Below, in pieces: positions 8,394-16,904 of a stretch of DNA of 64,000 nt. The stretch comes from an uncultured Candidatus Melainabacteria bacterium. GTDB lineage: Bacteria; Cyanobacteriota; Vampirovibrionia; Gastranaerophilales; Gastranaerophilaceae. Each line of letters opens with the position of its first letter. Within the stretch, counting starts at the first letter, position 1. The notes under the pieces were generated by a model that searched no databases, was not told the origin of the DNA, and was given only the letters and a program-made list of their open reading frames with translations. The position numbers and the translations under genes were made by a program. Location of the stretch: contig CAKVIG010000008.1 of assembly GCA_934754515.1 (NCBI GenBank), positions 1-64,000 on the forward strand. Direction: 5' to 3'.

Positions 8394-9852
8394 CAAAAAA
8401 ATGCAATACGTTATTAAATCTGTACCGACTGACGATAAACAAGCTTTAGAGGATTTGTTAAATGAAATGTCCGACGCGGGTTGGGATTTATACACAATGC
8501 ACGAAGTTGAAACCGAAACTTCGTACGATTTTAATTGTATTTTTATGCGCGAAAAACAAGAAGAAGATACTACTGATTTAGACGATATTGTAAATATTAC
8601 AAGCTTCAAATATCGTATGGAAAAAATGCTTGCAGCACCATCCAGTCCTTACGCTTCTTGCAAAGAAATCCAATTAAAGATTTCTAATCAAAAAGAACGT
8701 ATCAAGAAAATTAAGTCACAGCTTGAGAGTGACAATCTTTCGCCTGACGAAAAGAACCAATTGAACAATCAAATGTCAGACGAACTTAAACAGTTAGATT
8801 CATTGAAACAAGCACTCGTTAACGAGATTTCTCCTGAAACTATGTATTCTGAAATTAAGGAAGAAAAGTTTGTCATCAATCTTTCTGAAGAAATTTTAGA
8901 CGTAATTTCAATGGAAGAAAATGATAATTTGCTTGCTGAAACAGTTAAAGTTCGTCAAGAATTGACTGAAAACTTAGGTTATGTAATTCCGCATATTCAT
9001 TTTCACAATAGCGATGAACTTATGCAAAATGAGTTTAATATTAAAATTCATGATATTGAAGTTTTCCGCTCTGTTGTTTTCCCTGAGTTTTTTGCTTTTT
9101 ACAAAGACGATTTGAAAGGTTATAAACTTACGGATGAAGATTATCAACTTATTGATGAAATTACAGGCAAAAAACTTGTTTGGATACAAAAAGACAAAGT
9201 TAAAGATTTTTGGATTAAAGGAATGAGCCCTGCGGAATACATAGGTGAAGCAATTAAATACATTGCTGTGCGTGAAGTTTCGGATATTATGGACTACAAC
9301 GATATAAACAAATATGTTGAAAAAGTTATAGAAACAAATTCTTTCCTTGTTGACAATATTATTCCTGATTTTATTACGGCATCTGATTTGAAGTATTTGT
9401 TGACTTGCTTAATCAGAGAACGTGTTTCAGTTAAAAATATCGTTTATATTTTTGAAAAAATCAATGATTACGCTAATGAGCCGACAAAAGAAGATTTGTT
9501 AGATAAAGTCAGATTAGCTTTATCTAAACATATTGTAAAAGATTTAGCAGAAAATAACGAATTGAAAGTTATTGAATTTTCTGATGAAACTTTAGACAAG
9601 ATTTATTCTTTCTTTAAAGAAGATGAAGACGAAGCTATTGTAAGAATTGAAGCAGATCAGGTTCAAGAAATTGTTGATAAGATTGCAAAATTTGCAAAAT
9701 CTAAAAAGATTACAAATCCTGTTCTTGTCGTTCCAATGGATATCAGGCACATGGTATTTGTAATTTTAGCTGAATTTGTTAGAAATATAACAGTCTTAGC
9801 GCACGAAGAACTTGTGAGCGATTATAACATTAAGTTTGTAGGAAAAGTATAA
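8386..9852 (+). CDS. Soluble FlhA C-terminal-domain protein with DUF4177-like N-terminus
   Basis: 488 residues from the ATG at 8386, which has GAGGAAG just upstream; a frame from TTG 8362 would bury that site. Residues about 4-60 resemble DUF4177 (QYVIKSVPTDD ... MSDAGWDLYTM). A coiled coil follows to about 125. From about 140 to the end the sequence follows the cytoplasmic domain of flagellar FlhA: LGYVIPHIHFHNS, FNIKIHDIEVF, KLVWIQKD, MSPAEYIGEAI, VDNIIPDFITASDLKYLL, LIRERVSVKNIVYIFEKINDYA and VLVVPMDIRHM line up in order with FlhA-C. No transmembrane segment is present, unlike FlhA. FlhA-C normally forms a ring that receives export substrates and chaperones; a free copy might regulate export or have another role (inference). 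Confidence 0.8.
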   Translation: MFNKKMQYVIKSVPTDDKQALEDLLNEMSDAGWDLYTMHEVETETSYDFNCIFMREKQEEDTTDLDDIVNITSFKYRMEKMLAAPSSPYASCKEIQLKISNQKERIKKIKSQLESDNLSPDEKNQLNNQMSDELKQLDSLKQALVNEISPETMYSEIKEEKFVINLSEEILDVISMEENDNLLAETVKVRQELTENLGYVIPHIHFHNSDELMQNEFNIKIHDIEVFRSVVFPEFFAFYKDDLKGYKLTDEDYQLIDEITGKKLVWIQKDKVKDFWIKGMSPAEYIGEAIKYIAVREVSDIMDYNDINKYVEKVIETNSFLVDNIIPDFITASDLKYLLTCLIRERVSVKNIVYIFEKINDYANEPTKEDLLDKVRLALSKHIVKDLAENNELKVIEFSDETLDKIYSFFKEDEDEAIVRIEADQVQEIVDKIAKFAKSKKITNPVLVVPMDIRHMVFVILAEFVRNITVLAHEELVSDYNIKFVGKV

Positions 9853-10192
9853 AAAAGTTTTTGGTGCAAAAATTTGTGCCATATAATTTTAAAAATTTTC
9901 AAGCGGTCAAGATTGAACGTATTTTACAAAAAAAACCGCCCTTGTTAGGGAGGTCGCAGATGTTGGCGAGGCTTTGCCGAGCCTTACAGATGCGGGAGGG
10001 TATTTATATATATCGCCTATGGCTTGAACCCCCACCCGAAAATCTAAGTTTTGCAATGCTCAACTTGATTTTCTACCCTCCCCCTTGGAGAGGGTATGAA
10101 CAAGACTTGTTTATTTTAGAACGAACAACCTTAGTTTATATTAATGGTGCAAAAATTTGCGCCATACAATCATTAAATAAATGGTTTGAAGT
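9853..10192. repeat. Convergent intergenic region with family A repeats and two 26-bp direct repeats
   Basis: The direct repeats are 9862-9887 and 10145-10170 (TGGTGCAAAAATTTGYGCC then ATAYAAT). Between them lie a family A3 unit (about 9942-10005, GGGAGGTCGCAGATGTTGGCGAGGC form) and a family A2 unit (about 10023-10098, CCCCCACCC...CCCTCCCCC). The ORF spanning 9861-10214 is made of repeat sequence and is not called. Confidence 0.7.
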
Positions 10193-11497
10193 TTATTTTC
10201 CAACTCCGATTTGATAATACTCGAAACCTTTTTCTTTCAATCTTTCAGCATTATACTGATTTCTTCCGTCAAAAATTACAGGACTTTTTAGAAGTGTTTT
10301 AATTTTATCAAAATCAGGTCTTCTGAATTCATTCCATTCCGTTAGAAGTAACATGCAATCACAATTTGTTAATGCATCATAAGAATTTTTTGCATAAGTA
10401 ATTCTATCTTGAAAATAAAATTTTGCTTCTTCAATCGCTTTCGGGTCGTATGCCGAAATCCTAGCACCACGTTTTAATAAATCATTAATAATCGTAATTG
10501 CAGGTGCTTCTCTCATATCATTTGTTTTTGGTTTAAATGCAAGTCCCCATACTGCAAATATTTTGCCGGTCAAATCTTCGCCAAACTTATTTATAATTTT
10601 ATCAACAAACAATTTTCTTTGTTTTTTATTTGTATCATCCGCAGATTTTATTATGCTCATATCACAACCAAATTCTGTACCGGTTTTAATAAGTGCTTTG
10701 ACATCTTTTGGGAAACAACTTCCGCCATAACCAAGACCTGGAAATAGAAATTTGTTCCCAATTCTACTATCGGTTGAAATACCAACACGAACCATTTCTG
10801 CATTCGCACCGATTTTTTCGCACAAATTAGCTATTTCATTCATAAATGAGATTTTTGTAGCTAAGAATGAATTTGCTGCGTACTTTGTCATTTCAGCAGA
10901 TTTAACATCCATAACAATTACTCTGTTTCCCGTACGGAAAAACGGCGCATAAATTTCTTGCATAATTTGAGTAGCTTTATCACTATTTGAACCAATTATG
11001 ACCCTATCAGGAGAAAGAAAATCATCGACAGCATTACCTTGTTTCAAGAATTCCGGGTTTGAAACAACATCGAACGGATAATTTGTATTAGCTTTAATGA
11101 GTTTCGTAACTTTTTCTGCTGTACCAACAGGAACTGTTGATTTGTTTACAATAACTTTGTATCCGTTCATTGCTTTAGCAATTGATTCTGCAACTCCAAA
11201 TACGTATTGCAAATCCGCAGAACCGTCTTCTCCAAGAGGAGTGCCAACTGCAATAAAACAAACTTCTGATACTTTTACAGCACTATCAATATCTGCAGAA
11301 AATTCTAATCTGCCTTCCAAAACATTAGATTTAACAAGTTCTTCCAACCCGGGTTCATAAATCGGAATAATTCCTTTTTTTAGCTTCTCCAATTTATCAA
11401 GATTATTGTCAACGCAAATAACCTGATTTCCCATATCGGCAAGACAAGCCCCTGCTACTAAACCTACATATCCTGTTCCTATTACTGTAATATTCAT
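10193..11497 (-). CDS. ugd: UDP-glucose 6-dehydrogenase
   Basis: 434 residues from the ATG at 11497. The longer frame (to 11542) runs into the tRNA-Phe gene and adds nothing like the family. It oxidises UDP-glucose to UDP-glucuronate for surface polysaccharide. Visible features: N-terminal NAD fold ITVIGTGYVGLVAGACLADMG, YEPGLEEL, the central FLKQGNAVDDF substrate motif, the catalytic-Cys segment GYGGSCFPKDV, and the C-terminal domain AFKPKTNDMREAP. It lies downstream of tRNA-Phe on the same strand with no terminator between, so co-transcription with the tRNA is possible. Confidence 0.95.
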   Translation of the reverse strand: MNITVIGTGYVGLVAGACLADMGNQVICVDNNLDKLEKLKKGIIPIYEPGLEELVKSNVLEGRLEFSADIDSAVKVSEVCFIAVGTPLGEDGSADLQYVFGVAESIAKAMNGYKVIVNKSTVPVGTAEKVTKLIKANTNYPFDVVSNPEFLKQGNAVDDFLSPDRVIIGSNSDKATQIMQEIYAPFFRTGNRVIVMDVKSAEMTKYAANSFLATKISFMNEIANLCEKIGANAEMVRVGISTDSRIGNKFLFPGLGYGGSCFPKDVKALIKTGTEFGCDMSIIKSADDTNKKQRKLFVDKIINKFGEDLTGKIFAVWGLAFKPKTNDMREAPAITIINDLLKRGARISAYDPKAIEEAKFYFQDRITYAKNSYDALTNCDCMLLLTEWNEFRRPDFDKIKTLLKSPVIFDGRNQYNAERLKEKGFEYYQIGVGK

Positions 11498-11531
11498 AAA
11501 CTCTTTAAACTTTGATACAGCTATAAAAAAA

Positions 11532-11607
11532 TGGTGCCGCAACTCGGAATTGAACCAAGGACACAGGGATTTTCAGTCCCTTGCTCTACCAACTGAGCTA
11601 TTGCGGC
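11532..11607 (-). tRNA. tRNA-Phe (GAA)
   Basis: 76 nt. The acceptor strands GCCGCAA/TTGCGGC pair fully; D-arm AGCTCAGTTGG; anticodon arm GGGACTGAAAATCCC with anticodon GAA; T-arm TTGGTTCAATTCCGAG; discriminator A. The CCA is encoded in the gene. Confidence 0.97.
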
Positions 11608-11744
11608 ACATTTTATTAAATTTTTATCGGATTAGTAAAATCTCTACTTCTCCATTTTTACCTGCCTGAATTCAAGCCGTAAATCTATTGTACTTGCTAA
11701 ATATTTTTAATCAAGTCTTTTTTATAAAATAAATTTTTATAATT

Positions 11745-11775
11745 GAAAAAGGAAGAGTTTAACTCTTCCTTTTTA
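11745..11775 (-). terminator. Intrinsic terminator after infC
   Basis: AAAAAGGAAGAGTT and AACTCTTCCTTTTT form a 14-bp perfect palindromic stem; on the minus strand it ends in a T-run. It separates infC from tRNA-Phe. Confidence 0.8.
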
Positions 11776-11781
11776 CAATTT

Positions 11782-12330
11782 CTAACTTTGTGGAGTAAGC
11801 CAAGCTGTTACGTTTCGACCTTCTACCATCGGTTTCTTTTCTACTGTTACAGGGTCATTTGCTAAGTCTGCAATAAATCTGTTTGCTAAATCAATTGCAA
11901 GTGATGAGTGCTGCATTTCACGTCCTCTCAACATTACAACAATCTTAACTTTATTGCCCTGTGATATGAATTTTCTGATATTTTTCAATCTTACTTCGTA
12001 ATCGTGTGTATCTATTTTATAACGAACTTTAACTTCTTTTACATCAACTACATGTTGTTTCTTTTTAGCTTCTTTTGCCTTTTTTTCAAGTTCGTATTTA
12101 TATTTACCATAGTTTAATATCTTTGCTACAGGAGGAGCTTGGTTAGGACTGATTACAACCAAATCTAATTCTGCTTCTTCTGCCATCTTCATAGCTTGGG
12201 ATGTCGGTACAACACCGTGATTATTACCATTTTCATCAATTAATCTTACTTCTCTTGCTCTAATTCTTTCGTTTATTAGAGGTTTATCTTTGCCTGAGCC
12301 TCTTTGGCCCCTTTCTTCATTAGCGATAAT
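11782..12330 (-). CDS. infC: Translation initiation factor IF-3, apparent AUU start
   Basis: 182 residues if started at the ATT at 12330-12328. IF-3 binds the 30S subunit and proofreads start-codon choice. The N-domain begins INERIRAREVRLIDENG, with the linker VVISPNQAPPVAKILNYGKYKYE and the C-domain VKEVKVRYKIDTHDYEVRLKN. No in-frame ATG, GTG or TTG lies near the N-terminus. AAGGAG at 12340-12335 is followed by AATA-ATT-ATC, so translation most likely starts at ATT, or at the following ATC. This is the known rare-start autoregulation of infC. Oddly, rpmI and rplT, the usual partners, do not follow; a terminator does. An upstream ATG at 12408 would give an implausible 26-residue tail overlapping the regulator gene. 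Confidence 0.9.
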   Translation of the reverse strand: MIANEERGQRGSGKDKPLINERIRAREVRLIDENGNNHGVVPTSQAMKMAEEAELDLVVISPNQAPPVAKILNYGKYKYELEKKAKEAKKKQHVVDVKEVKVRYKIDTHDYEVRLKNIRKFISQGNKVKIVVMLRGREMQHSSLAIDLANRFIADLANDPVTVEKKPMVEGRNVTAWLTPQS

Positions 12331-12391
12331 TATTCTCCTTTTTATTAAAATTATACTTTTCTTCTTAATAATACCATGCTTTAGCCATTTT

Positions 12392-13441
12392 TCAAGTATT
12401 TGAAACATAATCAGAACTTATAGCTAGCCATTTGTAAGCCTCATTCACACTTTGAGGAATATCCGTAACAAAAGTTCCGCCGTATCTTCCTCTTGTAAAT
12501 GTCAAATATCCATCCTCCGCTAAATTATCAAGAGCTTTTTTAATAGTTTTTGGGCTAACATTAAAAAATTCTGCAAACTCTCCAATGGAAGGCAACTTTG
12601 TACCGACTTCACATTTTTGAGTAATATAATGTTTGATTTTTAACTCAATTTCTTCATAATGATAAAGCTCTATTTTTTCTTCAGGATTTACAACTATAGT
12701 GCCGTATTGACCACGTCTTGAATGCAGTAATCCTTCCTTTGAAAGAATTTTAATTGCATCATGTATTGTTTTAATACTTACATTAAATTTTTCTGCAAGT
12801 TCTGTATTTGTAGGTAGTTTTTTCCCAACGCCAAAATTTTGCATTACATATTTTCTCAATTGTTCTGCAATTTTTTCAACCAAAGTTTGTGTTTTAACTT
12901 CATCAATTTCAAAATCAATTGCTCGGATAACAAAAGCATTGCCGACTTTTTCTAAAATTCCTTCTGACATAAGGCTGCCGATTGCAATTCTGATTGTAGC
13001 GGTAGACATCCCTGTTAAACTTGCCAATTTTCTGGTTGAAGCCAAACAAACACCGCATCTGTAACCGTCTTCAACAATGTGTTTTTTTATTATTTCAACC
13101 GCCAACTCTCTTTTGGAAGTCAATTTTTCTATATTTTGAACTTCTTTCGGGTCTTTAATATACGTTCCGATTCTCTGCTTAGATTCAATCAAGCCGCTAT
13201 CTTCGACAAACCTAAAAACATTTTGAATAGTTCCGATGCTAACTCCCGTATGAAAAGCTAAATCAGCTTTTGCCGGAAGTTTGTCATAAGGTTTGATTTT
13301 TTTAGATTTTAAATTGTTTTTAATCCATTCTATTAGCCAAGCTGAAATCTTATTGACTTTATTTTCGCCTGACAAAAAAGAGTGGACATGCGGAGCCATT
13401 TCCGCAACCGAAATTTGCCTTGGAGCAGAATTTTTTGACAT
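12392..13441 (-). CDS. Regulator built of four tandem GntR-type winged-helix domains
   Basis: 349 residues. Four GntR-like wHTH units can be read, at about residues 32-97, 111-170, 187-252 and 260-327. Each has the pattern K-L-P-x-x-x-x-L-A-x-x-x-x-V-S-x-x-T-I then a G-L/Y-L wing, most clearly GKKLPTNTELAEKFNVSIKTI and GTKLPSIGEFAEFFNVSPKTI (unit 2 lacks the KLP). No effector-binding domain (FCD, UTRA or MocR) is present, which is unusual for GntR proteins. AAAGGGA precedes the ATG. It ends 61 bases before infC on the same strand. It could bind long or multiple operators; targets are unknown. Confidence 0.8.
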   Translation of the reverse strand: MSKNSAPRQISVAEMAPHVHSFLSGENKVNKISAWLIEWIKNNLKSKKIKPYDKLPAKADLAFHTGVSIGTIQNVFRFVEDSGLIESKQRIGTYIKDPKEVQNIEKLTSKRELAVEIIKKHIVEDGYRCGVCLASTRKLASLTGMSTATIRIAIGSLMSEGILEKVGNAFVIRAIDFEIDEVKTQTLVEKIAEQLRKYVMQNFGVGKKLPTNTELAEKFNVSIKTIHDAIKILSKEGLLHSRRGQYGTIVVNPEEKIELYHYEEIELKIKHYITQKCEVGTKLPSIGEFAEFFNVSPKTIKKALDNLAEDGYLTFTRGRYGGTFVTDIPQSVNEAYKWLAISSDYVSNT

Positions 13442-13558
13442 ACAAATCCCTTTAATTTGTGATTATTACATAATATTACCCCAAAATTAAAAAACAATCA
13501 ATAGTAAGAACAAAATACAGGAAATTCTTAATAACTTTTAACAAATTCCTTTTAAACA

Positions 13559-13587
13559 TTGACACTTACCCATGTTCATCCTATTAT
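13559..13587 (+). promoter_or_regulatory. Strong sigma70-type promoter for rpsL-rpsG
   Basis: A perfect TTGACA (13559-13564) and TATTAT (13582-13587) are separated by exactly 17 bases. The predicted start near 13594 leaves a leader of about 118 nt before rpsL, containing GCCGGATTTGACGGC, which can form a small hairpin. Confidence 0.75.
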
Positions 13588-13711
13588 TAAGGTACTCTAG
13601 TCGAAATTTCTGCCGGATTTGACGGCTTGGAGTTAAATTGAAAACGTCAGGCTACGAACTTGAAACGGTTCAATGAAAAGAAAAAAAGAAAAGGTAAAAG
13701 GAGAAAAAGTT

Positions 13712-14095
13712 ATGCCTACTATGAACCAGCTTGTGCGTTCAGAACGTAAAAAGCTAAAAGACAAAACCAAATCACCGGCTCTTATGGAATGTCCACAAAG
13801 ACGCGGTGTTTGTACTAGGGTTTATACAACAACCCCTAAAAAACCAAACTCAGCTTTGAGAAAAGTTGCCAGAGTAAGACTTACTAACGGATTTGAAGTA
13901 ACTTCTTATATTCCGGGTATCGGACACAACCTACAAGAACACAGTGTTGTTCTTATCAGAGGCGGAAGAGTTAAAGACCTTCCAGGTGTAAGATATCACA
14001 TCGTACGTGGTACTTTAGATACAGCAGGTGTTGCTAACAGAACACAAAGCCGTTCTAAATATGGTGCTAAGAGAGCTAAAGGAGGTAAGAAATAA
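13712..14095 (+). CDS. rpsL: 30S ribosomal protein S12
   Basis: 127 residues from the ATG at 13712, which has AAAGGAG upstream; the frame extended to 13673 is Lys-rich leader sequence. It starts MPTMNQLVR, has the decoding-site loop TTTPKKPNSALRK (K43/K44, the streptomycin-sensitive lysines in other species) and the second loop GGRVKDLPGVRYH with the conserved Asp. The stop overlaps the rpsG ATG (TAATG). It lies in the first position of the str operon, as usual. Confidence 0.98.
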   Translation: MPTMNQLVRSERKKLKDKTKSPALMECPQRRGVCTRVYTTTPKKPNSALRKVARVRLTNGFEVTSYIPGIGHNLQEHSVVLIRGGRVKDLPGVRYHIVRGTLDTAGVANRTQSRSKYGAKRAKGGKK

Positions 14096-14565
14096 TGTCT
14101 AGAAGATCTAAACCTGAAAGAAGAATTCCTTCAGCTGACCCTATTTATAACAGCGTAGATGTTTCAAAATTCATCAACAGAGTTATGAGACGCGGTAAAA
14201 AATCACTTGCTGAAAAAATATTCTACTCTACAATCACTAAGATTGAAGAAAGAACAAATGAAAAAGGCTTGGAAATTTTCCAAAAAGCACTTACAAATGC
14301 AACTCCATTATTGGAAGTTAAAGCAAGACGTATCGGTGGTTCTACTTACCAAGTACCTATCGATGTTAAACCTGATAGAGGTTTCGCTCTAGCTTCATCT
14401 TGGATTATCGCAGCAGCTAAAAATAGAAGCGGTAAATCATTTGTAGAAAAACTTACAAGCGAATTAGTTGATGCTTCTAACGGTAACGGCGCAGCTTGCA
14501 AAAAGCGTGAAGATACCCACAGAATGGCTGAAGCAAACAAAGCATTTGCTCACTACAGATATTAA
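14095..14565 (+). CDS. rpsG: 30S ribosomal protein S7
   Basis: 156 residues, the standard bacterial length. It nucleates 30S head assembly on 16S rRNA. It starts MSRRSKPERR and carries KFINRVMRRGKKSLAEKI, LEVKARRIGGSTYQVPIDV and the C-terminal HRMAEANKAFAHYRY. A strong terminator follows 21 bases after the stop, so fusA and tuf, which normally complete this operon, are not present here. Confidence 0.98.
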   Translation: MSRRSKPERRIPSADPIYNSVDVSKFINRVMRRGKKSLAEKIFYSTITKIEERTNEKGLEIFQKALTNATPLLEVKARRIGGSTYQVPIDVKPDRGFALASSWIIAAAKNRSGKSFVEKLTSELVDASNGNGAACKKREDTHRMAEANKAFAHYRY

Positions 14566-14585
14566 TATTTTATTTGATATTTACC

Positions 14586-14620
14586 AAAGAAGATGTTTGG
14601 AAACAGACATCTTCTTTTTT
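14586..14620 (+). terminator. Intrinsic terminator after rpsG
   Basis: AAGAAGATGT pairs with ACATCTTCTT, followed by a T-run. Confidence 0.85.
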
Positions 14621-14643
14621 ATTATTTATTAAAGATACTCAAA

Positions 14644-14671
14644 CCCCTTTTCTGAATATTCAGAAAAGGGG
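14644..14671 (-). terminator. Palindrome, probably terminating the minus-strand glycosidase gene
   Basis: A perfect 28-bp palindrome (CCCCTTTTCTGAAT and its complement). It lies 47 bases past the stop of the 14718-15965 gene; the T-tract on that strand is short, so the role is tentative. Confidence 0.5.
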
Positions 14672-14717
14672 TAGTTTTTACTTCCATAGGGGATTTAATG
14701 TATTATGGAATGTAATT

Positions 14718-15965
14718 TTAGCTTATCTTTCTTACCGTTAAAGTATGAGAAAGAGGAATTCCGCCTTGTACTGCCGGTTTATTGACTACTTGTCCTTTTA
14801 TAAACATAACCGTAGAGCCGCCACCATCTAAGTTCATTGCATTTACACAACCGAGTTCTTTCATCAAATTTGCGAGTTCTACAAGCGTTAAGCCAATTGA
14901 TGAACCTTCTCTGCCATCAGCTGTTAGCATAATCAGATGGTTATCTCTTGTATATCCTATTGCTGTTCTTGGGTTTCTGCCACCAATTGAACCGAGTTTT
15001 TGCGCAGTCATATCAACATAAATGTCACCGTTTTTTATCAAATACGGGCCACCGCTTATGATATGATTAACATCTTTCCATTCGGGATTAATTTTAATGT
15101 TCAGTTTGTATCTTTTTGCATCCTTGATACTATTTAAATTTTTTTCTGCTCCTACTATAACAAATCCGTTTTGAGGTATTCTATTTGCGCCGTAAGAAAC
15201 TCTCGTTGCCTTGCCATTTTCGACTACTATCTGAAGCCCATACTTTGGACAAGGCGGAGAATACTCGCCCCAATCCGGCGTATAAACGATTGTATGAGTT
15301 GACAACATTCTAGGCTGATTGATATTATCAATTTTTAACCCTCCTTTGTTTGTTTCTACTTGAGCTTTTAATTGAACTCTTGCCATATCAAATCCGTTAT
15401 CGAAAATACCCATAGCCACTCTGTCATAAATTGGACCGGTGTAAACTTTTTTGTTTATCATTAATGTTCCAAGCGGAACGCCTGTTTGAGGCTTGAAGTA
15501 TCCGCCATTGATTGCAACTATTGCATTTTCTCTATTTGCTATATTTGAAATTTTTGTCCTTGAAGCTAAAGTTTCTGAAGCAATTGCAGGTTCTACAACC
15601 AAATCCTCATTTACACCCTTTGATAGTTCGACTATATTAATTCGGACGGGTTTATTATTATAAAATCTTATCATTCTGACATGTTTAACGCCTTTCTCAA
15701 CACTAACTACTTTTGAATTTCTATATTTATTTGAAATTTCTTTTTCAAATGCAATTTCTTGTTCCTGTTGTCTTTCTTGAATATAATTCAGACTTGGTGA
15801 AATTCCTGTTAAGTTTTCTACTTGAATATCTTTGGCGGATATTAGTAAATTCTGAGAGAGCATCAAGCATATCGCAATACCGATTCCTGCTGCACTCGTT
15901 GCAGTTTTTTCTAACTGGGGTCTTTGTAATCTGTTTACTAATATCGTATCCATCGCTTTCACCAT
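14718..15965 (-). CDS. Membrane-anchored phosphodiester glycosidase (NAGPA/DUF2233 domain)
   Basis: 415 residues. Residues about 22-42 form a hydrophobic signal/anchor (AAGIGIAICLMLSQNLLI), so the catalytic part faces the periplasm or surface. The C-terminal half has NAGPA-domain hallmarks: AIVAINGGYF, GGRNPRTAIGYTRD, LMLTADGREG-like LIMLTADGREG, and MNLDGGGSTVM near the end. The family includes the enzyme that uncovers mannose-6-phosphate and bacterial exopolysaccharide enzymes; the substrate here is not deducible. The ATG at 15965 is used although the upstream Shine-Dalgarno is weak; an ATG four codons later is an alternative. It is flanked by repeats and appears monocistronic. Confidence 0.82.
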   Translation of the reverse strand: MVKAMDTILVNRLQRPQLEKTATSAAGIGIAICLMLSQNLLISAKDIQVENLTGISPSLNYIQERQQEQEIAFEKEISNKYRNSKVVSVEKGVKHVRMIRFYNNKPVRINIVELSKGVNEDLVVEPAIASETLASRTKISNIANRENAIVAINGGYFKPQTGVPLGTLMINKKVYTGPIYDRVAMGIFDNGFDMARVQLKAQVETNKGGLKIDNINQPRMLSTHTIVYTPDWGEYSPPCPKYGLQIVVENGKATRVSYGANRIPQNGFVIVGAEKNLNSIKDAKRYKLNIKINPEWKDVNHIISGGPYLIKNGDIYVDMTAQKLGSIGGRNPRTAIGYTRDNHLIMLTADGREGSSIGLTLVELANLMKELGCVNAMNLDGGGSTVMFIKGQVVNKPAVQGGIPLSHTLTVRKIS

Positions 15966-16785
15966 TTGCTTTTAAGTTACAGGATACCTTTTTTATTTGA
16001 GAGTGGTGTGGGGCTATAACACTCTTTCGGGGGTAAATTTTATTACTTGCAGAAAACTTTTTCTAATTTACCGTTCCTTTCTCTGTATTTTTAACAGTAT
16101 TGAAAAGATATTTATTCTTTCTACTATTATTATAACATACACTTAATACATTCTCAAGAGGGTTGTGAGCAAATAATAGTAGTACTTTTGGATGATTTTA
16201 AAAAGAGTATAAAATACACTTAATCTGCTATCAGTTGCCTTACGGCGTGAACCCTCACCCGAATTCCTAAGTTTCGCAAGGCTCAACTTGGAATTCAACC
16301 CTCTCCCATGGAGAGGGATTATTTTGAATAAGCATATATAAATATTAAGAAATTTAAACTTCTTTAAAGATTTGTAAAAAAATGAGAAGAAACAGTTTAC
16401 TTTTGTTATATAGTGTTGCAATAATGTTATTGTAAGAAGTATATATCACAAATCTAAAGCGTAAATACATGGAATGTATGTTTTGAGTAAGTGGAGCAAG
16501 CAAAGGATGCGGGCAAGCTTATGATAAATATGTGGAAAATCGTTTAATAGGTCAAAGGGTAACGCTTGCTGTTTGAAGGTGTATACAAGAAGTCAATAAG
16601 TGAATAGGTGATACCCTTGTGGGAAAACACCTCACCCTAATCCCGTCTTGGATTATTCGGGGTGTCGGCGGAGTAACATCCGACCTCCACCTTACGGGCT
16701 TACGCCCTACCGAAAATCCGCTCTCCTGTAAGGAGAGGGAATAACCAAGAATTGCTTGGTTAAAATTAACTTCAAAGTACATATC
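15966..16785. repeat. Long intergenic region, AT-rich then repeat-rich
   Basis: 15966-16239 is AT-rich with no gene or clear signal seen beyond the likely promoter area of the minus-strand glycosidase. 16245-16320 is a family A2 unit (ACCCTCACCCGAATTCC ... CCCTCTCCCATGGAGAGGG). 16325-16620 shows nothing I can identify. 16625-16747 is a family A unit, CACCTCACCCTAAT...GTAAGGAGAGGG, with a shorter D-type interior (CTTGGATTATTCGGGGTGTC ... CTACCGAAAATCCG). Confidence 0.65.
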
Positions 16786-16786
16786 A

Positions 16787-16896
16787 ATGGATTGTCACGA
16801 GAAGCGTAGCTTCTCTCGCAATGACAAAATGAAAACGCCAAGTCATTGCGAGGAGCAACTACAAAAATTAGCGACGAAGCAATCCACCCAAAAAAA
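16787..16896. repeat. Two family B repeat units
   Basis: GATTGTCACGAGAAGC...CTCGCAATGAC at about 16791-16825, whose tip GAGAAGCgtaGCTTCTC is a hairpin, then GTCATTGCGAGGAGC...GACGAAGCAATCC at about 16843-16893. Confidence 0.75.
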
Positions 16897-16904
16897 GAAA
16901 GAGA

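Noticed and set aside
9861..10214. 117-residue ORF between the FlhA-C gene and ugd
   Set aside because: It is composed of family A repeat sequence, has no ribosome-binding site and overlaps the end of ugd.
11498..11542. N-terminal extension of ugd
   Set aside because: It overlaps the 3' end of tRNA-Phe, and the family starts at the methionine at 11497.
12331..12408. ATG start at 12408 for infC
   Set aside because: It would overlap the regulator gene and add 26 hydrophobic-basic residues before the canonical IF-3 start, and a strong ribosome-binding site lies inside.
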